A DNA stretch of 64,000 nt from Allosphingosinicella deserti (GTDB lineage: Bacteria > Pseudomonadota > Alphaproteobacteria > Sphingomonadales > Sphingomonadaceae): assembly GCF_003012735.1 (NCBI RefSeq), contig NZ_PXYI01000013.1, forward strand, positions 1 through 64,000, written 5' to 3'. Below are positions 25,986 through 34,891 of this stretch, piece after piece. Under the pieces are notes generated by a model. That model did no database searches and had not been told where the DNA came from. It saw only the letters and a list, made by a program, of their open reading frames with translations. The translations under genes were made by a program, and so were the position numbers. Position 1 is the stretch's first letter, and the number at the start of each line of letters is the position of its first letter.

Positions 25986-26666
25986 ATGATGCACATCCTG
26001 CTTGTCGAGGACGATCCACGCGTCGCCGCCTATCTGTGCAAGGGGCTGGAGGAAGAGGGGCATGTCGTCGATCTGCGCGAGGATGGACGCTCCGGCCTGC
26101 TCCAGGCCTCGACCGAGCGCTACGATATCATCCTGCTCGATCGCATGCTGCCCCATGTCGATGGCCTCAAGATCCTGCAGACGCTGCGCGCCACCGGCGA
26201 TGCGACTCCCGTGTTGATCCTGAGCGCACTCGGCGACGTGGACGAGCGGGTGAAGGGCCTCCGCGCCGGCGGCGACGATTATCTCGCCAAACCGGTGGCG
26301 ATCTCCGAGCTGCTCGCCCGCGTCGAGGCGCTCGGCCGCCGCGGCACTCTCACCGAAGAGGTCGCGGAGCTGCGGGTCGGGGCTCTGGTCGTCGATCGGC
26401 TCGGCCACGCGGTCACCATCGAGGGCAGGCCGGTCGATCTCACCGCGCGCGAATACCAGATCCTGGAGCTGCTCGCCCGCCATGCCGGCCGCGTAGTCAC
26501 CCGCTCGATGCTGCTCGAGCATGTCTGGAACTACCATTTCGATCCGCAGACCAACGTCATCGATCAGCATCTCAGCCGGCTGCGCCAAAAGCTCGCTCTG
26601 GTCTCGCCGGTGCCCCTCGTCCACACCGTGCGGGGCGCGGGCTACATGCTCCGGCCCGGCGAATGA
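25986..26666 (+). CDS. OmpR/PhoB-family response regulator
   Basis: 226 residues. The receiver has the acidic pocket VEDD (8-10), the phosphorylated Asp52 in LLDRMLPHVDG, the switch Ser in LILSALG and Lys in YLAKPVA. The C-terminal winged helix (about 128-222) shows LTAREYQILELLARHAGRVVTRSMLLEHVWNY and VIDQHLSRLRQKL. It should bind tandem direct repeats upstream of its targets. The first ATG at 25986 follows GGAAGA; a second ATG lies three bases on. It overlaps the kinase start by 4 bases (ATGA). Confidence 0.95.
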   Translation: MMHILLVEDDPRVAAYLCKGLEEEGHVVDLREDGRSGLLQASTERYDIILLDRMLPHVDGLKILQTLRATGDATPVLILSALGDVDERVKGLRAGGDDYLAKPVAISELLARVEALGRRGTLTEEVAELRVGALVVDRLGHAVTIEGRPVDLTAREYQILELLARHAGRVVTRSMLLEHVWNYHFDPQTNVIDQHLSRLRQKLALVSPVPLVHTVRGAGYMLRPGE

Positions 26667-28057
26667 AGCTTCTCAAGAGCTTCTCGTTCCGGCTTGCCGC
26701 GACCTACGCCTTGCTGTTCTCGGTGTCGTTGGCGCTCGTTCTCGGCACGTATCAGCTGGTCAGCATCACCTTGCCGCGCAACGCGGTGAAGGCTGCGATC
26801 GAGGCGGAAGCGGAGACGTTCGCCGCCGGCTATCGCGGCGATGCGCGTGCATTGGCCCGGCGGCTCGAAGCCCGCGCCGGGGCGCCCTCCCAGCTCGCCG
26901 GCTTCCACCTCCTCACTGATCCCGCGGGCCATGTCGTCAGCACCAACCTGCCGAGCTGGCCTGCCTTCGCCGGACGCCGCTGGTATTCGCTCGAGGCCGA
27001 CATCTATCGGGACGGCGATGAAGACGATCACGAAGCGCTCGTGCTCGATCGCGGGCTCGCCGATGGATCGCGGCTGATGATCGGCCGCGACGTCGAGGAG
27101 CTGGACGATCTCGAGGAAGCGATCGGCTCGGCGGCGCTCTACCTGATCGCCGCAACCCTGCTTCTCGCCACGGCCGGCGCGCTGTTGATGAACTGGGCGA
27201 TCGGACGCCGTCTCGACGCCGTCTCCGGCACCGCGCGGCGCGTGATTGGCGGCGATCTCGCCGGGCGCGTGCCGATCAATGGCAGCGGTGACGATTTCGA
27301 TCGGCTCGCGGTCACGCTCAACCTGATGCTCGATCGGGTCGAAGCCGGAGTCGAAGCGGTGAGGACCGCATCGGACTCCGTCGCGCACGAGCTGCGGACG
27401 CCGCTCAGCCGCCTGCAGGCGAGCTTGAGAAAGGCGGCGCCTGGCGACGGCGCGGATGCGTCCGACCTGTACGACGCCATCGACGAGGCCGATCGGCTGC
27501 AATCCTTGTTCGACGCGGTGCTTCGGATCTCGCGGATCGAAAGCGGGCGGCACGAAGCGCACTTTGCCGACGTGAACCTCGCCGCGCTGATCGCCGACGC
27601 TGTGGATCTCTATGGCCCGGCGGCGGAAGACAAGGGTGTGAGTCTCGCGCAGTCGACAGGCGACGCCCCGATCGTCCGCGGCGATCGCGATCTCCTGTTT
27701 CAGCTCGTTGCCAATCTTCTCGACAACGCCATCAAGTTCACACCCACCGGCGGCACGATCCGTCTTGGCATCACGCACCAGGGGGTGGGTGTCCGGCTGA
27801 TCGTCTCCGACAGCGGGCACGGCGTCCCTGCGGAGGCGATGGAGCGGCTGGGCGAGCGCTTCTTCCGGGGCGCGGCAGCGTCCGGCGCTCCCGGCGTCGG
27901 GCTCGGGCTCTCTCTGGTGCGCGCGATCGTGCGTCTGCACGACGCGAGCATCGTCTTTCGCGATGCTCGACCCGGGCTGGAGGTCGGCATTACCTTCCAG
28001 CCGCGCGGGGCTGCAGGCAGCGCCAAGGTCCGGGACGCCCGCTCCGGCCACCTGTGA
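26663..28057 (+). CDS. sensor histidine kinase
   Basis: 464 residues. TM1 (about 10-30), a periplasmic sensor of about 120 residues rich in acidic residues (DGDEDDHEALVLD near 117-129), TM2 (about 156-178), HAMP (about 180-232), HisKA with phospho-acceptor His242 in SVAHELRTPLSRL, and HATPase with N-box LLDNAIKFTPTGG, G1 DSGHGVP and GVGLGLSLVRAIV. Cotranscribed with the response regulator. The acidic sensor patch recalls PhoQ-like cation sensing, but that is a guess from composition. The frame is open far upstream without protein-like content; the ATG at 26663 is the real start. Confidence 0.95.
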   Translation: MKLLKSFSFRLAATYALLFSVSLALVLGTYQLVSITLPRNAVKAAIEAEAETFAAGYRGDARALARRLEARAGAPSQLAGFHLLTDPAGHVVSTNLPSWPAFAGRRWYSLEADIYRDGDEDDHEALVLDRGLADGSRLMIGRDVEELDDLEEAIGSAALYLIAATLLLATAGALLMNWAIGRRLDAVSGTARRVIGGDLAGRVPINGSGDDFDRLAVTLNLMLDRVEAGVEAVRTASDSVAHELRTPLSRLQASLRKAAPGDGADASDLYDAIDEADRLQSLFDAVLRISRIESGRHEAHFADVNLAALIADAVDLYGPAAEDKGVSLAQSTGDAPIVRGDRDLLFQLVANLLDNAIKFTPTGGTIRLGITHQGVGVRLIVSDSGHGVPAEAMERLGERFFRGAAASGAPGVGLGLSLVRAIVRLHDASIVFRDARPGLEVGITFQPRGAAGSAKVRDARSGHL

Positions 28058-28075
28058 CCGGAGCGCGGTCTCGTC

Positions 28076-28705
28076 CTACTTCTGGAAGGCCGCCGAGATG
28101 TCGAGTTTGACGCTGTCGCCGACCATCGGAACCCCGAAGCCAAGTCCGAACTGGCTGCGCGTGATGGTGCCGGTTGCATGGAAACCGACATTCTCCTTGC
28201 CGCCCATCTGCTCCGGCATCTTGCCGGCACCGTAGAATTCGGCGTCGAGCGTCACCGGGCGGGTAACGCCGTTCAAGGTGAGATTGCCGGTGATCCGCGC
28301 TTTCTGTCCGGTCGCAACCACGGCCGTCGACACGAAGCGTGCGTCGGCGGGCGCTGCGCCGAAGAAGTCGGGCTTGCCGCCATCCTTGCCCGGGCGAAGC
28401 AGATGCTGGGTCAGCCCCGTGCTTGCGGTGACGACCTTGGAGACCGGAATGGTGACGGCGACCTTGGCCGAGTTGGGGGCTTTCGGATCCAGGGTGAGGC
28501 TGCCGGTCACCCCGCCGAAGAGACCGGTGTAGGGCGAGAAGCCCAGGTGATCGAGCGTCCAGGCCACCAATGTGTGGTCGGGATCGGCGGTATAGGTGCC
28601 GCCGGTGACCGCCGCGGGGTTGCCGCTGCCGGGCGCCGAGGTCGGCCCCTGTGCGATGGCGACGGTCGAGACGAGGGCAAAGGCGACAGCGTAAGCGATG
28701 CGCAT
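28076..28705 (-). CDS. YceI-family periplasmic protein
   Basis: 209 residues. The signal peptide (RIAYAVAFALVSTVAIA) is followed by a YceI lipocalin-like barrel: YTADPDHTLVAWTLDHLGFSPYTGLFG, the KVAVTIPVSKVVTAS strand pair, and a C-terminal GDSVKLDISAAFQK. YceI proteins bind polyprenoid or fatty-acid-like ligands in the periplasm. The ATG at 28705 follows GGAG and starts the leader; the frame is open 66 bases upstream. It converges with the sensor kinase, leaving 18 bases. Confidence 0.93.
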   Translation of the reverse strand: MRIAYAVAFALVSTVAIAQGPTSAPGSGNPAAVTGGTYTADPDHTLVAWTLDHLGFSPYTGLFGGVTGSLTLDPKAPNSAKVAVTIPVSKVVTASTGLTQHLLRPGKDGGKPDFFGAAPADARFVSTAVVATGQKARITGNLTLNGVTRPVTLDAEFYGAGKMPEQMGGKENVGFHATGTITRSQFGLGFGVPMVGDSVKLDISAAFQK

Positions 28706-28875
28706 GGGTGAACTCCGATAGGGGTTCATAACAGAAAGCACAGCCCGTGCTCCGAGGGAAGCGCTTCGCATCGGCCGAGGGTCTGCAATCGCCCACGCAC
28801 TGGGAGGAGGATCTCGTGCGTTCGCCGGAAATCCGTACAGGAGACAGGGTCATCCATATGCCGGGACATGCGACA

Positions 28876-29122
28876 ATGAGCCTGCAGCGTGGCAAAGTGG
28901 ATTCGGAGGGCAAGTTGCAGCTGCCGGCCGAAATGCGGCGTGCTCTCTCGCTCTCAGACGGCGACACCTCCTGCTCGAGATGGTCGGAGGCGAGATACAT
29001 GTCCAGCCACCACGCGATGCGGTGTCGCGTGTTCGCGCCCGTCTTTGGGATATGTGGCGCCCGACGTCAGCCTTTCCGAAGAATCGATCGCCGATCGCCG
29101 TGCCCAGCCCGGCGATGAGTGA
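28876..29122 (+). pseudogene. AbrB/MazE/SpoVT-type DNA-binding protein, two frameshifts
   Basis: Three successive frames spell an 82-residue antitoxin-like protein. Frame one (ATG at 28876): SLQRGKVDSEGKLQLPAEMRRALSLSDGDT, the swapped-hairpin AbrB fold. Restoring one C near 28971 (ACCTCC to ACCCTCC) continues LLLEMVGGEIHVQPPRDAVSRVRARLW. Restoring one G near 29050 (TTTGGGATA to TTTGGGGATA) continues GYVAPDVSLSEESIADRRAQ to the TGA at 29122. Family members are usually antitoxins beside a VapC/PIN toxin, but no PIN gene follows; hisIE ends 78 bases later on the other strand. Two lesions in 247 bases suggest either decay or base-call errors. Confidence 0.7.
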
Positions 29123-29199
29123 TCACCGCCATACGCTCGACGCATCCGATGAAGGTTGCACGCTGAGCCGCGCCGAAATCAACCTTCGGCGAGCAAGCC

Positions 29200-29832
29200 T
29201 CAGGCGCGATGCCGTTTCCGCAGCACGTCGACGACGTCCCCCCAGCCATAGCCCCGGGCCTCCATCAGCACCGTGAGGTGATAGAGCAGATCCGCCGTCT
29301 CCTCGGTGCAGCCCTGGGCATCGCGGGTGACTCCGGCGAGCGCGACTTCGACCCCTTCCTCGCCGATCTTCTGAGCGATCTTGGCGTTCCCTTCGGCGAG
29401 CAGGCGGCGCGTATAGCTCTTGTCGTCGCCCGAAGTGGCGCGATCGTGAACGATGCGGGAGAGTTCGGAAAGCCAGCCCGGGCCCTCGTCCTCGCCGCCG
29501 AAGCAGGAGGCGGTGCCGAGATGGCAGGTCGGCCCTTCCGGTATCGCGCGGACGAGCAGGGCGTCGGCGTCGCAATCCTCGTGGACGCTGCGAACGGCGA
29601 GCCGGTTGCCGCTGGTCTCGCCCTTCATCCACAGCCTGCTCTTGGAGCGGCTGTAGAAGGTGGCGAAGCCGGACGACAGCGTCGCGCCGAGCGCCTCCGC
29701 GTTCATGTAGCCGAGCATCAGCAGGCGGCCGGTGGCTGCGTCCTGCACGGCGGCGGGAAGCAGGCCGTCCATCTTCTCCCAGGCGAGGCCAGGGATGTCG
29801 GCCGCGTTCAGCGGCGCATTTCGATCCCGCAT
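29200..29832 (-). CDS. hisIE: bifunctional phosphoribosyl-AMP cyclohydrolase / phosphoribosyl-ATP pyrophosphatase
   Basis: 210 residues. HisI domain (about 10-120): [32 protein letters not shown], Zn-binding [13 protein letters not shown] and [12 protein letters not shown]. HisE domain (about 122-205): [23 protein letters not shown] and [18 protein letters not shown]. It performs steps 2 and 3 of histidine synthesis. The fused form is common in enterobacteria but many alphaproteobacteria keep hisI and hisE apart. Last gene of the his operon; its start overlaps hisF by 25 bases. Confidence 0.96.
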   Translation of the reverse strand: MRDRNAPLNAADIPGLAWEKMDGLLPAAVQDAATGRLLMLGYMNAEALGATLSSGFATFYSRSKSRLWMKGETSGNRLAVRSVHEDCDADALLVRAIPEGPTCHLGTASCFGGEDEGPGWLSELSRIVHDRATSGDDKSYTRRLLAEGNAKIAQKIGEEGVEVALAGVTRDAQGCTEETADLLYHLTVLMEARGYGWGDVVDVLRKRHRA

Positions 29833-30575
29833 GTGCCGAGATACTCCTTCAGATCGGGGATCGCGATCAGGCGATCGTGGAATACGGTGGCGGCGAGCGC
29901 GCCGCTGGCGCCGGCGTCGACGAAGGCGTCGCGGAAATGCTCAAGCGCGCCGGCGCCGCCGGACGCGATCACCGGCACCGAGGCGGTTTCGACCACAGCA
30001 CGGGTATGGGCGAGGTCATAGCCCGTGCGCACGCCGTCCCGGCGCATGCAGTTGAGCACGATCTCGCCCGCGCCGCGCTCGGTCGCTTCCTTGGCCCAAT
30101 CGAGCGTGCGCCGGCCGGTATCGCGGGTCGCGTCGGGCGAGCCGGTATATTGCTTGACCCAGTAGTCGCCGTCGGCCTCGAAACTATCGACGCCCAGGAC
30201 GACGCACTGGCTGCCGAAATCGCGGGCGAGTTCCTCGATCAAGGCCGGGCGTTCGAGCGCGGGCGAATTGATCGACACCTTGTCGGCCCCGGAATCGAGA
30301 CAGGCGGCCGCCTGGTCGCGGGTGCGGACGCCCCCCGCGACCGCGAACGGAATGTCGATCACGCGCGCGATCCGCCGCACCCATTCGGGATCGAGGCTGC
30401 GGCCTTCGGCGCTCGCGGAGATGTCGTAGAAGACGAGCTCGTCGGCGCCTTCCTCGCGATAGCGCATCGCGCTTTCGACGATGTCGCCGACATCGCGGTG
30501 GTTGCGGAACTGGATGCCCTTGACGACACGGCCGTCCTTGACGTCGAGGCAGGGGATGATCCTACGCGCTGGCAA
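29808..30575 (-). CDS. hisF: imidazole glycerol phosphate synthase, cyclase subunit
   Basis: 255-residue (beta/alpha)8 barrel. Seen: [16 protein letters not shown] with catalytic Asp11, [10 protein letters not shown], and GVDSFEADG with the second catalytic Asp near 130; phosphate-binding loops at [14 protein letters not shown] and [12 protein letters not shown]. It makes IGP and AICAR from PRFAR with ammonia channelled from HisH. It overlaps hisA by 14 bases upstream and hisIE by 25 downstream, so the operon is tightly coupled. Confidence 0.97.
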   Translation of the reverse strand: MPARRIIPCLDVKDGRVVKGIQFRNHRDVGDIVESAMRYREEGADELVFYDISASAEGRSLDPEWVRRIARVIDIPFAVAGGVRTRDQAAACLDSGADKVSINSPALERPALIEELARDFGSQCVVLGVDSFEADGDYWVKQYTGSPDATRDTGRRTLDWAKEATERGAGEIVLNCMRRDGVRTGYDLAHTRAVVETASVPVIASGGAGALEHFRDAFVDAGASGALAATVFHDRLIAIPDLKEYLGTCGIEMRR

Positions 30576-31281
30576 GGCTCACCGCCTCCTGAAGCGTGAT
30601 CCGACCTTCCCACAGGGCCTTGCCGACGATCGCGCCGTCCGTTCTCAGCCGCTTCAGATCGTCGAGCGAGGAGACGCCGCCGCTCGCTTGGATGGCGAGA
30701 TGCGGCAGCCGCGTGCCGGCTTCATGGAGCAGATCGAAATTGGGTCCGGCGAGCATGCCGTCGCGACCGATGTCGGTGAGCAGCAGGTGGCGCGCTTCGG
30801 GATAGAGGGCAGCGATGTCCCACAGCGATCGGCCGCTATCCTCGGTCCAGCCGACTGTTGCGACGAACGGCGTGTCATCGACGATGCGGACGTCGAGCGA
30901 CAGGGTGATCCGGTCGCCGCCGAACTCGGCGAGGAAAGCCTGGACGAGCTCGGGTTGTTTGACTGCCAGGCTGCCGATCACGACCCGCCCGACCCCGGCG
31001 TCGAACATCCGCGCAATCTGTTCGCCGGTGCGGAAGCCGCCGGCGACCTGCAGGGTCAGCGGAGCGCTACGGGCGAGATCCGCGATCAGATCGTGCTGGA
31101 CCGGGGCGCCCGCTTTGGCACCGTCCAGGTCGACGACGTGCGCCCAGCTTGCGCCGGCCGCGGCAAATTGGGCGAGCGCCTCGGCGGGCTCGGTCGCATA
31201 GGTGGTCGCCTCGTCGAAGCGGCCCTGCGCAAGGCGGACGACGCGTCCGCCCATCAGGTCCATGGCGGGATAGATGATCAT
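30562..31281 (-). CDS. hisA: ProFAR isomerase
   Basis: 239-residue half-duplicated (beta/alpha)8 barrel, with catalytic Asp8 in [35 protein letters not shown] (second catalytic Asp) and [15 protein letters not shown]. It isomerises ProFAR to PRFAR. The ATG at 31281 overlaps the hisH stop by 4 bases, and the frame is open upstream only because hisH lies there in another frame. Distinguished from HisF by the [11 protein letters not shown] opening. Confidence 0.96.
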   Translation of the reverse strand: MIIYPAMDLMGGRVVRLAQGRFDEATTYATEPAEALAQFAAAGASWAHVVDLDGAKAGAPVQHDLIADLARSAPLTLQVAGGFRTGEQIARMFDAGVGRVVIGSLAVKQPELVQAFLAEFGGDRITLSLDVRIVDDTPFVATVGWTEDSGRSLWDIAALYPEARHLLLTDIGRDGMLAGPNFDLLHEAGTRLPHLAIQASGGVSSLDDLKRLRTDGAIVGKALWEGRITLQEAVSLASA

Positions 31282-31859
31282 GCGTTGAGGAAGCTCTCGA
31301 GAAAGCGCGCTCCGGCTTCGCCGGAACGCTCGGGGTGAAACTGGGCGCCGAGGAAGTTGCGGGCGCGCACAGCGGCGGGAATTTCGCGGCCGTAATCGGC
31401 GCTGGCGACGGTCGCCGGCCCGGCATCGACGGCGAAGCTGTGGGCGAAATAGACATAGTCGCCGGTGCGCAGGCCGATCCGGTCGTCGCGGACCTGGAGG
31501 CTGCTCCAACCCATGTGCGGTACCGGCATGCCGGGTGCCGGGCTGAGCTTGCGCACCCGGCCGGGGATGATGCCGAGACAGTCGGTGCCTTCCTCCTCGC
31601 TATGCTCGAACAGCATCTGCATGCCGAGGCAAATTCCGAGCACCGGCTGGGTGAGGCCGCGCAACGTGCCGGCGAGACCGCGCTTGACGATCTCCTCCAT
31701 CGCGTAGCCGGCGGCGCCGACGCCGGGCAGGATGACCTTGTCGGCGGCCGCGATCGTTTCCGGATCGCCGCTGATCACGGGCGAGAGGCCGAACCGCTCG
31801 AAGGCGATCCCGACCGATCCGATATTGCCGCAGCCGACATCGACGATGACGAGATCCAT
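31278..31859 (-). CDS. hisH: imidazole glycerol phosphate synthase, glutamine amidotransferase subunit
   Basis: 193-residue class I amidotransferase. The nucleophile Cys is in VLGICLGMQMLF; the His-x-Glu of the triad is in GAQFHPERSG; the oxyanion strand PGVGAAGYAM is present. It supplies ammonia to HisF. It lies 41 bases after the HisD-HisC-HisB ORF and overlaps hisA by 4 bases. The start opens directly on DLVIVDVGCGNIGSV. Confidence 0.97.
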   Translation of the reverse strand: MDLVIVDVGCGNIGSVGIAFERFGLSPVISGDPETIAAADKVILPGVGAAGYAMEEIVKRGLAGTLRGLTQPVLGICLGMQMLFEHSEEEGTDCLGIIPGRVRKLSPAPGMPVPHMGWSSLQVRDDRIGLRTGDYVYFAHSFAVDAGPATVASADYGREIPAAVRARNFLGAQFHPERSGEAGARFLESFLNA

Positions 31860-31900
31860 CTGTTACCTCCCCGTGCCGGCGAGGACCTGGAGCACCCCCA

Positions 31901-34891
31901 TCACAGCACCCCCTTCGTGCTCGGCATCGCATTCTTGTCGCCTTCGCGGCCGACCGCCTGGCGCAGGGCACGGCCAAAGGCCTTGAAGCAGGCCTCGGTC
32001 TTGTGGTGATCGTTCTCGCCCTCGACGCGGACATGGATCGCGGCGCCGAGGCTGTCGGCAAGTGAGCGGAAGACGTGGCGGGTCATCTCGGTCGGATAGT
32101 CGCCGATATGGCTCGCCTCGAAGCTACCCTCGAACACACTGTAGGGGCGCCCGGACAAATCGATCAGCACATGCGCTTCGGTTTCGTCCATCGGCAGAGA
32201 GAAGCCGAAGCGGCCGATGCCGCGACGGTCGGCGAGCGCCCGCGACAGAGCGGTGCCGAAGGCGATTGCGCAATCCTCGACGCTGTGATGGGCGTCGATC
32301 TCGAGATCGCCCTCGCACGACAGGATCAGGCTGAACCCGGCATGGGCGGCGATCTGATCGAGCATGTGATCGTAGAAGGGGATCCCGGTGTCGATCTTGC
32401 GGGGCGAGGCCCGGTCGAGATCGACGGCGACCGCGATCTTGGTCTCCTTGGTGTCGCGGACCACCTCGCCGCGGCGGCTCGGCGTATCGTTGGCCGGAAC
32501 CCCGAAGGCGGCGAGGGCGGCGTCATTCTCGGCATCGGTGCCGACGGTCAGGCGCACGCCCCCGGGGGCCGCATTCGGCCGAAAGCGGGCGCGGATACCG
32601 AGGCCGTTCAGCTTTTTGGCGAGCGTGGCGGGGTCGTCGACTTCGAGAAACAGGAAGTTGCCGCCGCCGCTGCGCACCGTGTTGACGATCGGCGCACGTG
32701 CGAATTCTCCGGCGAGGCGCTCCCGGTCCGCCTTGATGCGCGCGATACGCTCGAGGTGGATCGGCCGGCGCGACGGCGACAAGGCGGAGAGAGCGGCTTC
32801 GATCGAGAGGCTCGGCAGCGGGTAAGGCGGCAGCGCCCGCGCTGCGATCGCGATCAGGTCCGCATTGCCGAGCAAAGCGCCGATGCGGGCACCGGCCAGG
32901 CCATAGGCCTTGCTGAGCGTCTTCAAGATGGCAAGGTTCGGCCGCCGGATCGCCTCCTCGGCAAGGCTCGGTGCCTCGGAGAATTCGAGATAGGCCTCGT
33001 CGAGTACGATCAGCGTGTCCGGCAGCGCATCCGCGACTCGAAGGACATCCGCAGCCGCGACGGTGTTTCCAGTCGGGTTGTTGGGTGCGCAGATGAAGGC
33101 GAGCTTCAGCGAAGGCTCGCTCCGCACCGTGGCCAGAAATGCGTCGGCATCGAAATCGAAATTCGCGTCCAGCTTCGCCTCGATCACCCTGGCGCCCTGC
33201 AACTTGGCGAAATGGGCATAAGCCGAGAAGGTCGGCATGCAGATCGAGATCGCGTCCGCCTGCGGGCGGCAGAAGGCGCGGACGAGGATGTCGATCGCGT
33301 CGTCGGCGCCGCGGGTGACGATCAGATTATCCGGTCCGACGCCGTAGAGCGCCGCCATCGCCTTCTTGAGCCGCGCGGGCTGCGGTTCGGGATAGCGGTT
33401 GAGCCCCGCCGCCAGCGCGCCTTCGCTGAGCGGCGCATAGGGATTTTCGTTGGCGTCGAGCTTGATCGCGTCCGGCCCGAACGCATCATTGGCCATTGCT
33501 GCAATGTCGAACGGAGGCAGTGCCAGGACTTCCGGCCGGGCGAGCCGCTCCGCGAACGCCAGGGCAGCGCCCGTCCCGCTTGCGGGATGGGTGGACGTCG
33601 CGATCGGATACAGGCGCGCATCGGCTGATCGTGCGTGCGCTTCCAGCCCCTCGAGCCGCGCCAGTGCCGCTGCCGGGCCGGCCACGCGGGCCGCCGCTTC
33701 CGACGTCACGGCCTGGACGCTCATCGCCTTGAGGAAGGTATAGACCGACACTCCGCTCCAGGCACGGGCGGCGCCGTCGGTAGGGAGGACATGGCTGGAG
33801 CCGGCCAGGTAATCGCCGAACGTCTCGGAGGCGAGGTGGCCGGCGAAGATCGCCCCGGCATTGCGGATCCGGGCAACGAGTTCGTCCGCCTGCGCGACCG
33901 CGAGCGACAGATGTTCGGGCGCGTAGAGATTGGCGACCTCGGCCGCCTCGCCGAGATCGGCGGTGACGACGATCCGGGCGTGCGCAAGCGAGGCCTGGGC
34001 GATCTCCGCGCGCGGCAGGGTCACGGCCTGCGCCTCGACCTCGCGCTGCACGGCGGTGGCGAGCGTCGTGGACGGAGTCGCGAGCAACACCTGGGCGGAT
34101 GGATCGTGCTCGGCCTGGCTGAGCAGGTCGGCGGCGACGACGGCAGCGTCGGCACTGTCGTCGGCGATCACCATCAATTCGCTCGGCCCCGCCGGCATGT
34201 CGATCGCGATCCCACCCGGCAGCGACGCGACATAATTCTTGGCTTCCGCGACCCAGGCATTGCCGGGCCCGCAAATCTTGGACACCGACGGGATCTCGCC
34301 GGCGCCGAACGCAAGCGCGGCGATCGCCTGCGCGCCCCCGACGGTCCAGACGGCCTCGATTCCGCAAAGCTCAGCGGCAAGGGCAATCACCGGATCCAGT
34401 CCGCCCTCTGGCCGCGGGGGAGTCACCACGACGATTTCCCGCACGCCGGCGGCCCGCGCCGGAATGACGAGCATCAGCAGGGTGGAGAAGAGCGGCGTCT
34501 TCCCTCCAGGCACGTAGAGGCCGACCCGATCGATCGCGCGCCACACCTTGCGAACGGAAAGGCCGGGCACGGTCTCGACCGCATGTTCGGCGGGAAGGCT
34601 TTCGGCGTGGAAGCGCTCGATATTGCGGGCGGCGAGTTCGACCGCATCGATCTGCTCGGCCGAGAGGCTGTGCCGGGCCTCGGCGGCGATCGCCGCGACG
34701 GCAACGCGCTGCGGCGCCTCTCCGTCGAGACGCACGGCGTGCGCGACGAGCCCGTCCCAGCCGCGGCGTCGCACGTCCTCGACGATTTCGCGCACCGACG
34801 CCTGCAGAGCGGCGTCGCTACGCTGCTCGGGCCGGGCCAGGACATTGCGGCGGGCGGCCGCATCGAGACTGTTCCAGGTAAAGGTCTTCAC
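31901..34891 (-). CDS. hisDCB: trifunctional HisD-HisC-HisB fusion (histidinol dehydrogenase / HisP aminotransferase / IGP dehydratase)
   Basis: A single uninterrupted frame of 996 codons. HisD (1-427) has all catalytic residues at E. coli numbering: Glu326/His327 in YAPEHLSL, Zn ligands Gln259, His262, Asp360, His419. A linker (about 428-448, Ser/Thr/Pro/Gly-rich) leads to HisC (about 449-798): LDANENPYAPLSEG, DEAYLEF, PLP-Lys661 in LKTLSKAYGLAGARIG. HisB dehydratase (about 806-996) has FYDHMLDQIAAH, DAHHSVED and ENDHHKTEACFKAFG. No ATG with a ribosome site is seen at either junction. It would do steps 10, 8 and 7 of the pathway. It overlaps hisG by 4 bases. Yeast HIS4 is a fused analogue of other steps. 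A lost stop through sequence error at both junctions is possible but less likely because all three parts share one frame. Confidence 0.9.
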   Translation of the reverse strand: MKTFTWNSLDAAARRNVLARPEQRSDAALQASVREIVEDVRRRGWDGLVAHAVRLDGEAPQRVAVAAIAAEARHSLSAEQIDAVELAARNIERFHAESLPAEHAVETVPGLSVRKVWRAIDRVGLYVPGGKTPLFSTLLMLVIPARAAGVREIVVVTPPRPEGGLDPVIALAAELCGIEAVWTVGGAQAIAALAFGAGEIPSVSKICGPGNAWVAEAKNYVASLPGGIAIDMPAGPSELMVIADDSADAAVVAADLLSQAEHDPSAQVLLATPSTTLATAVQREVEAQAVTLPRAEIAQASLAHARIVVTADLGEAAEVANLYAPEHLSLAVAQADELVARIRNAGAIFAGHLASETFGDYLAGSSHVLPTDGAARAWSGVSVYTFLKAMSVQAVTSEAAARVAGPAAALARLEGLEAHARSADARLYPIATSTHPASGTGAALAFAERLARPEVLALPPFDIAAMANDAFGPDAIKLDANENPYAPLSEGALAAGLNRYPEPQPARLKKAMAALYGVGPDNLIVTRGADDAIDILVRAFCRPQADAISICMPTFSAYAHFAKLQGARVIEAKLDANFDFDADAFLATVRSEPSLKLAFICAPNNPTGNTVAAADVLRVADALPDTLIVLDEAYLEFSEAPSLAEEAIRRPNLAILKTLSKAYGLAGARIGALLGNADLIAIAARALPPYPLPSLSIEAALSALSPSRRPIHLERIARIKADRERLAGEFARAPIVNTVRSGGGNFLFLEVDDPATLAKKLNGLGIRARFRPNAAPGGVRLTVGTDAENDAALAAFGVPANDTPSRRGEVVRDTKETKIAVAVDLDRASPRKIDTGIPFYDHMLDQIAAHAGFSLILSCEGDLEIDAHHSVEDCAIAFGTALSRALADRRGIGRFGFSLPMDETEAHVLIDLSGRPYSVFEGSFEASHIGDYPTEMTRHVFRSLADSLGAAIHVRVEGENDHHKTEACFKAFGRALRQAVGREGDKNAMPSTKGVL

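Noticed and set aside
25778-26662. In-frame extension of the histidine kinase by about 290 codons
   Set aside because: The extension is Arg/Pro/Ala-rich, out of frame with the response regulator it overlaps, and the kinase starts with a clear ATG coupled to the regulator's stop.
29123-29199. A VapC/PIN toxin after the AbrB-type gene
   Set aside because: Only 77 bases remain before hisIE and no acidic PIN residues can be read in any frame.
33480-33640. A separate hisC start inside the fusion
   Set aside because: The nearest ATG would remove the conserved LARPEVLALPPFD helix, and upstream CTG or GTC codons lack a ribosome site; an in-frame fusion explains the sequence better.
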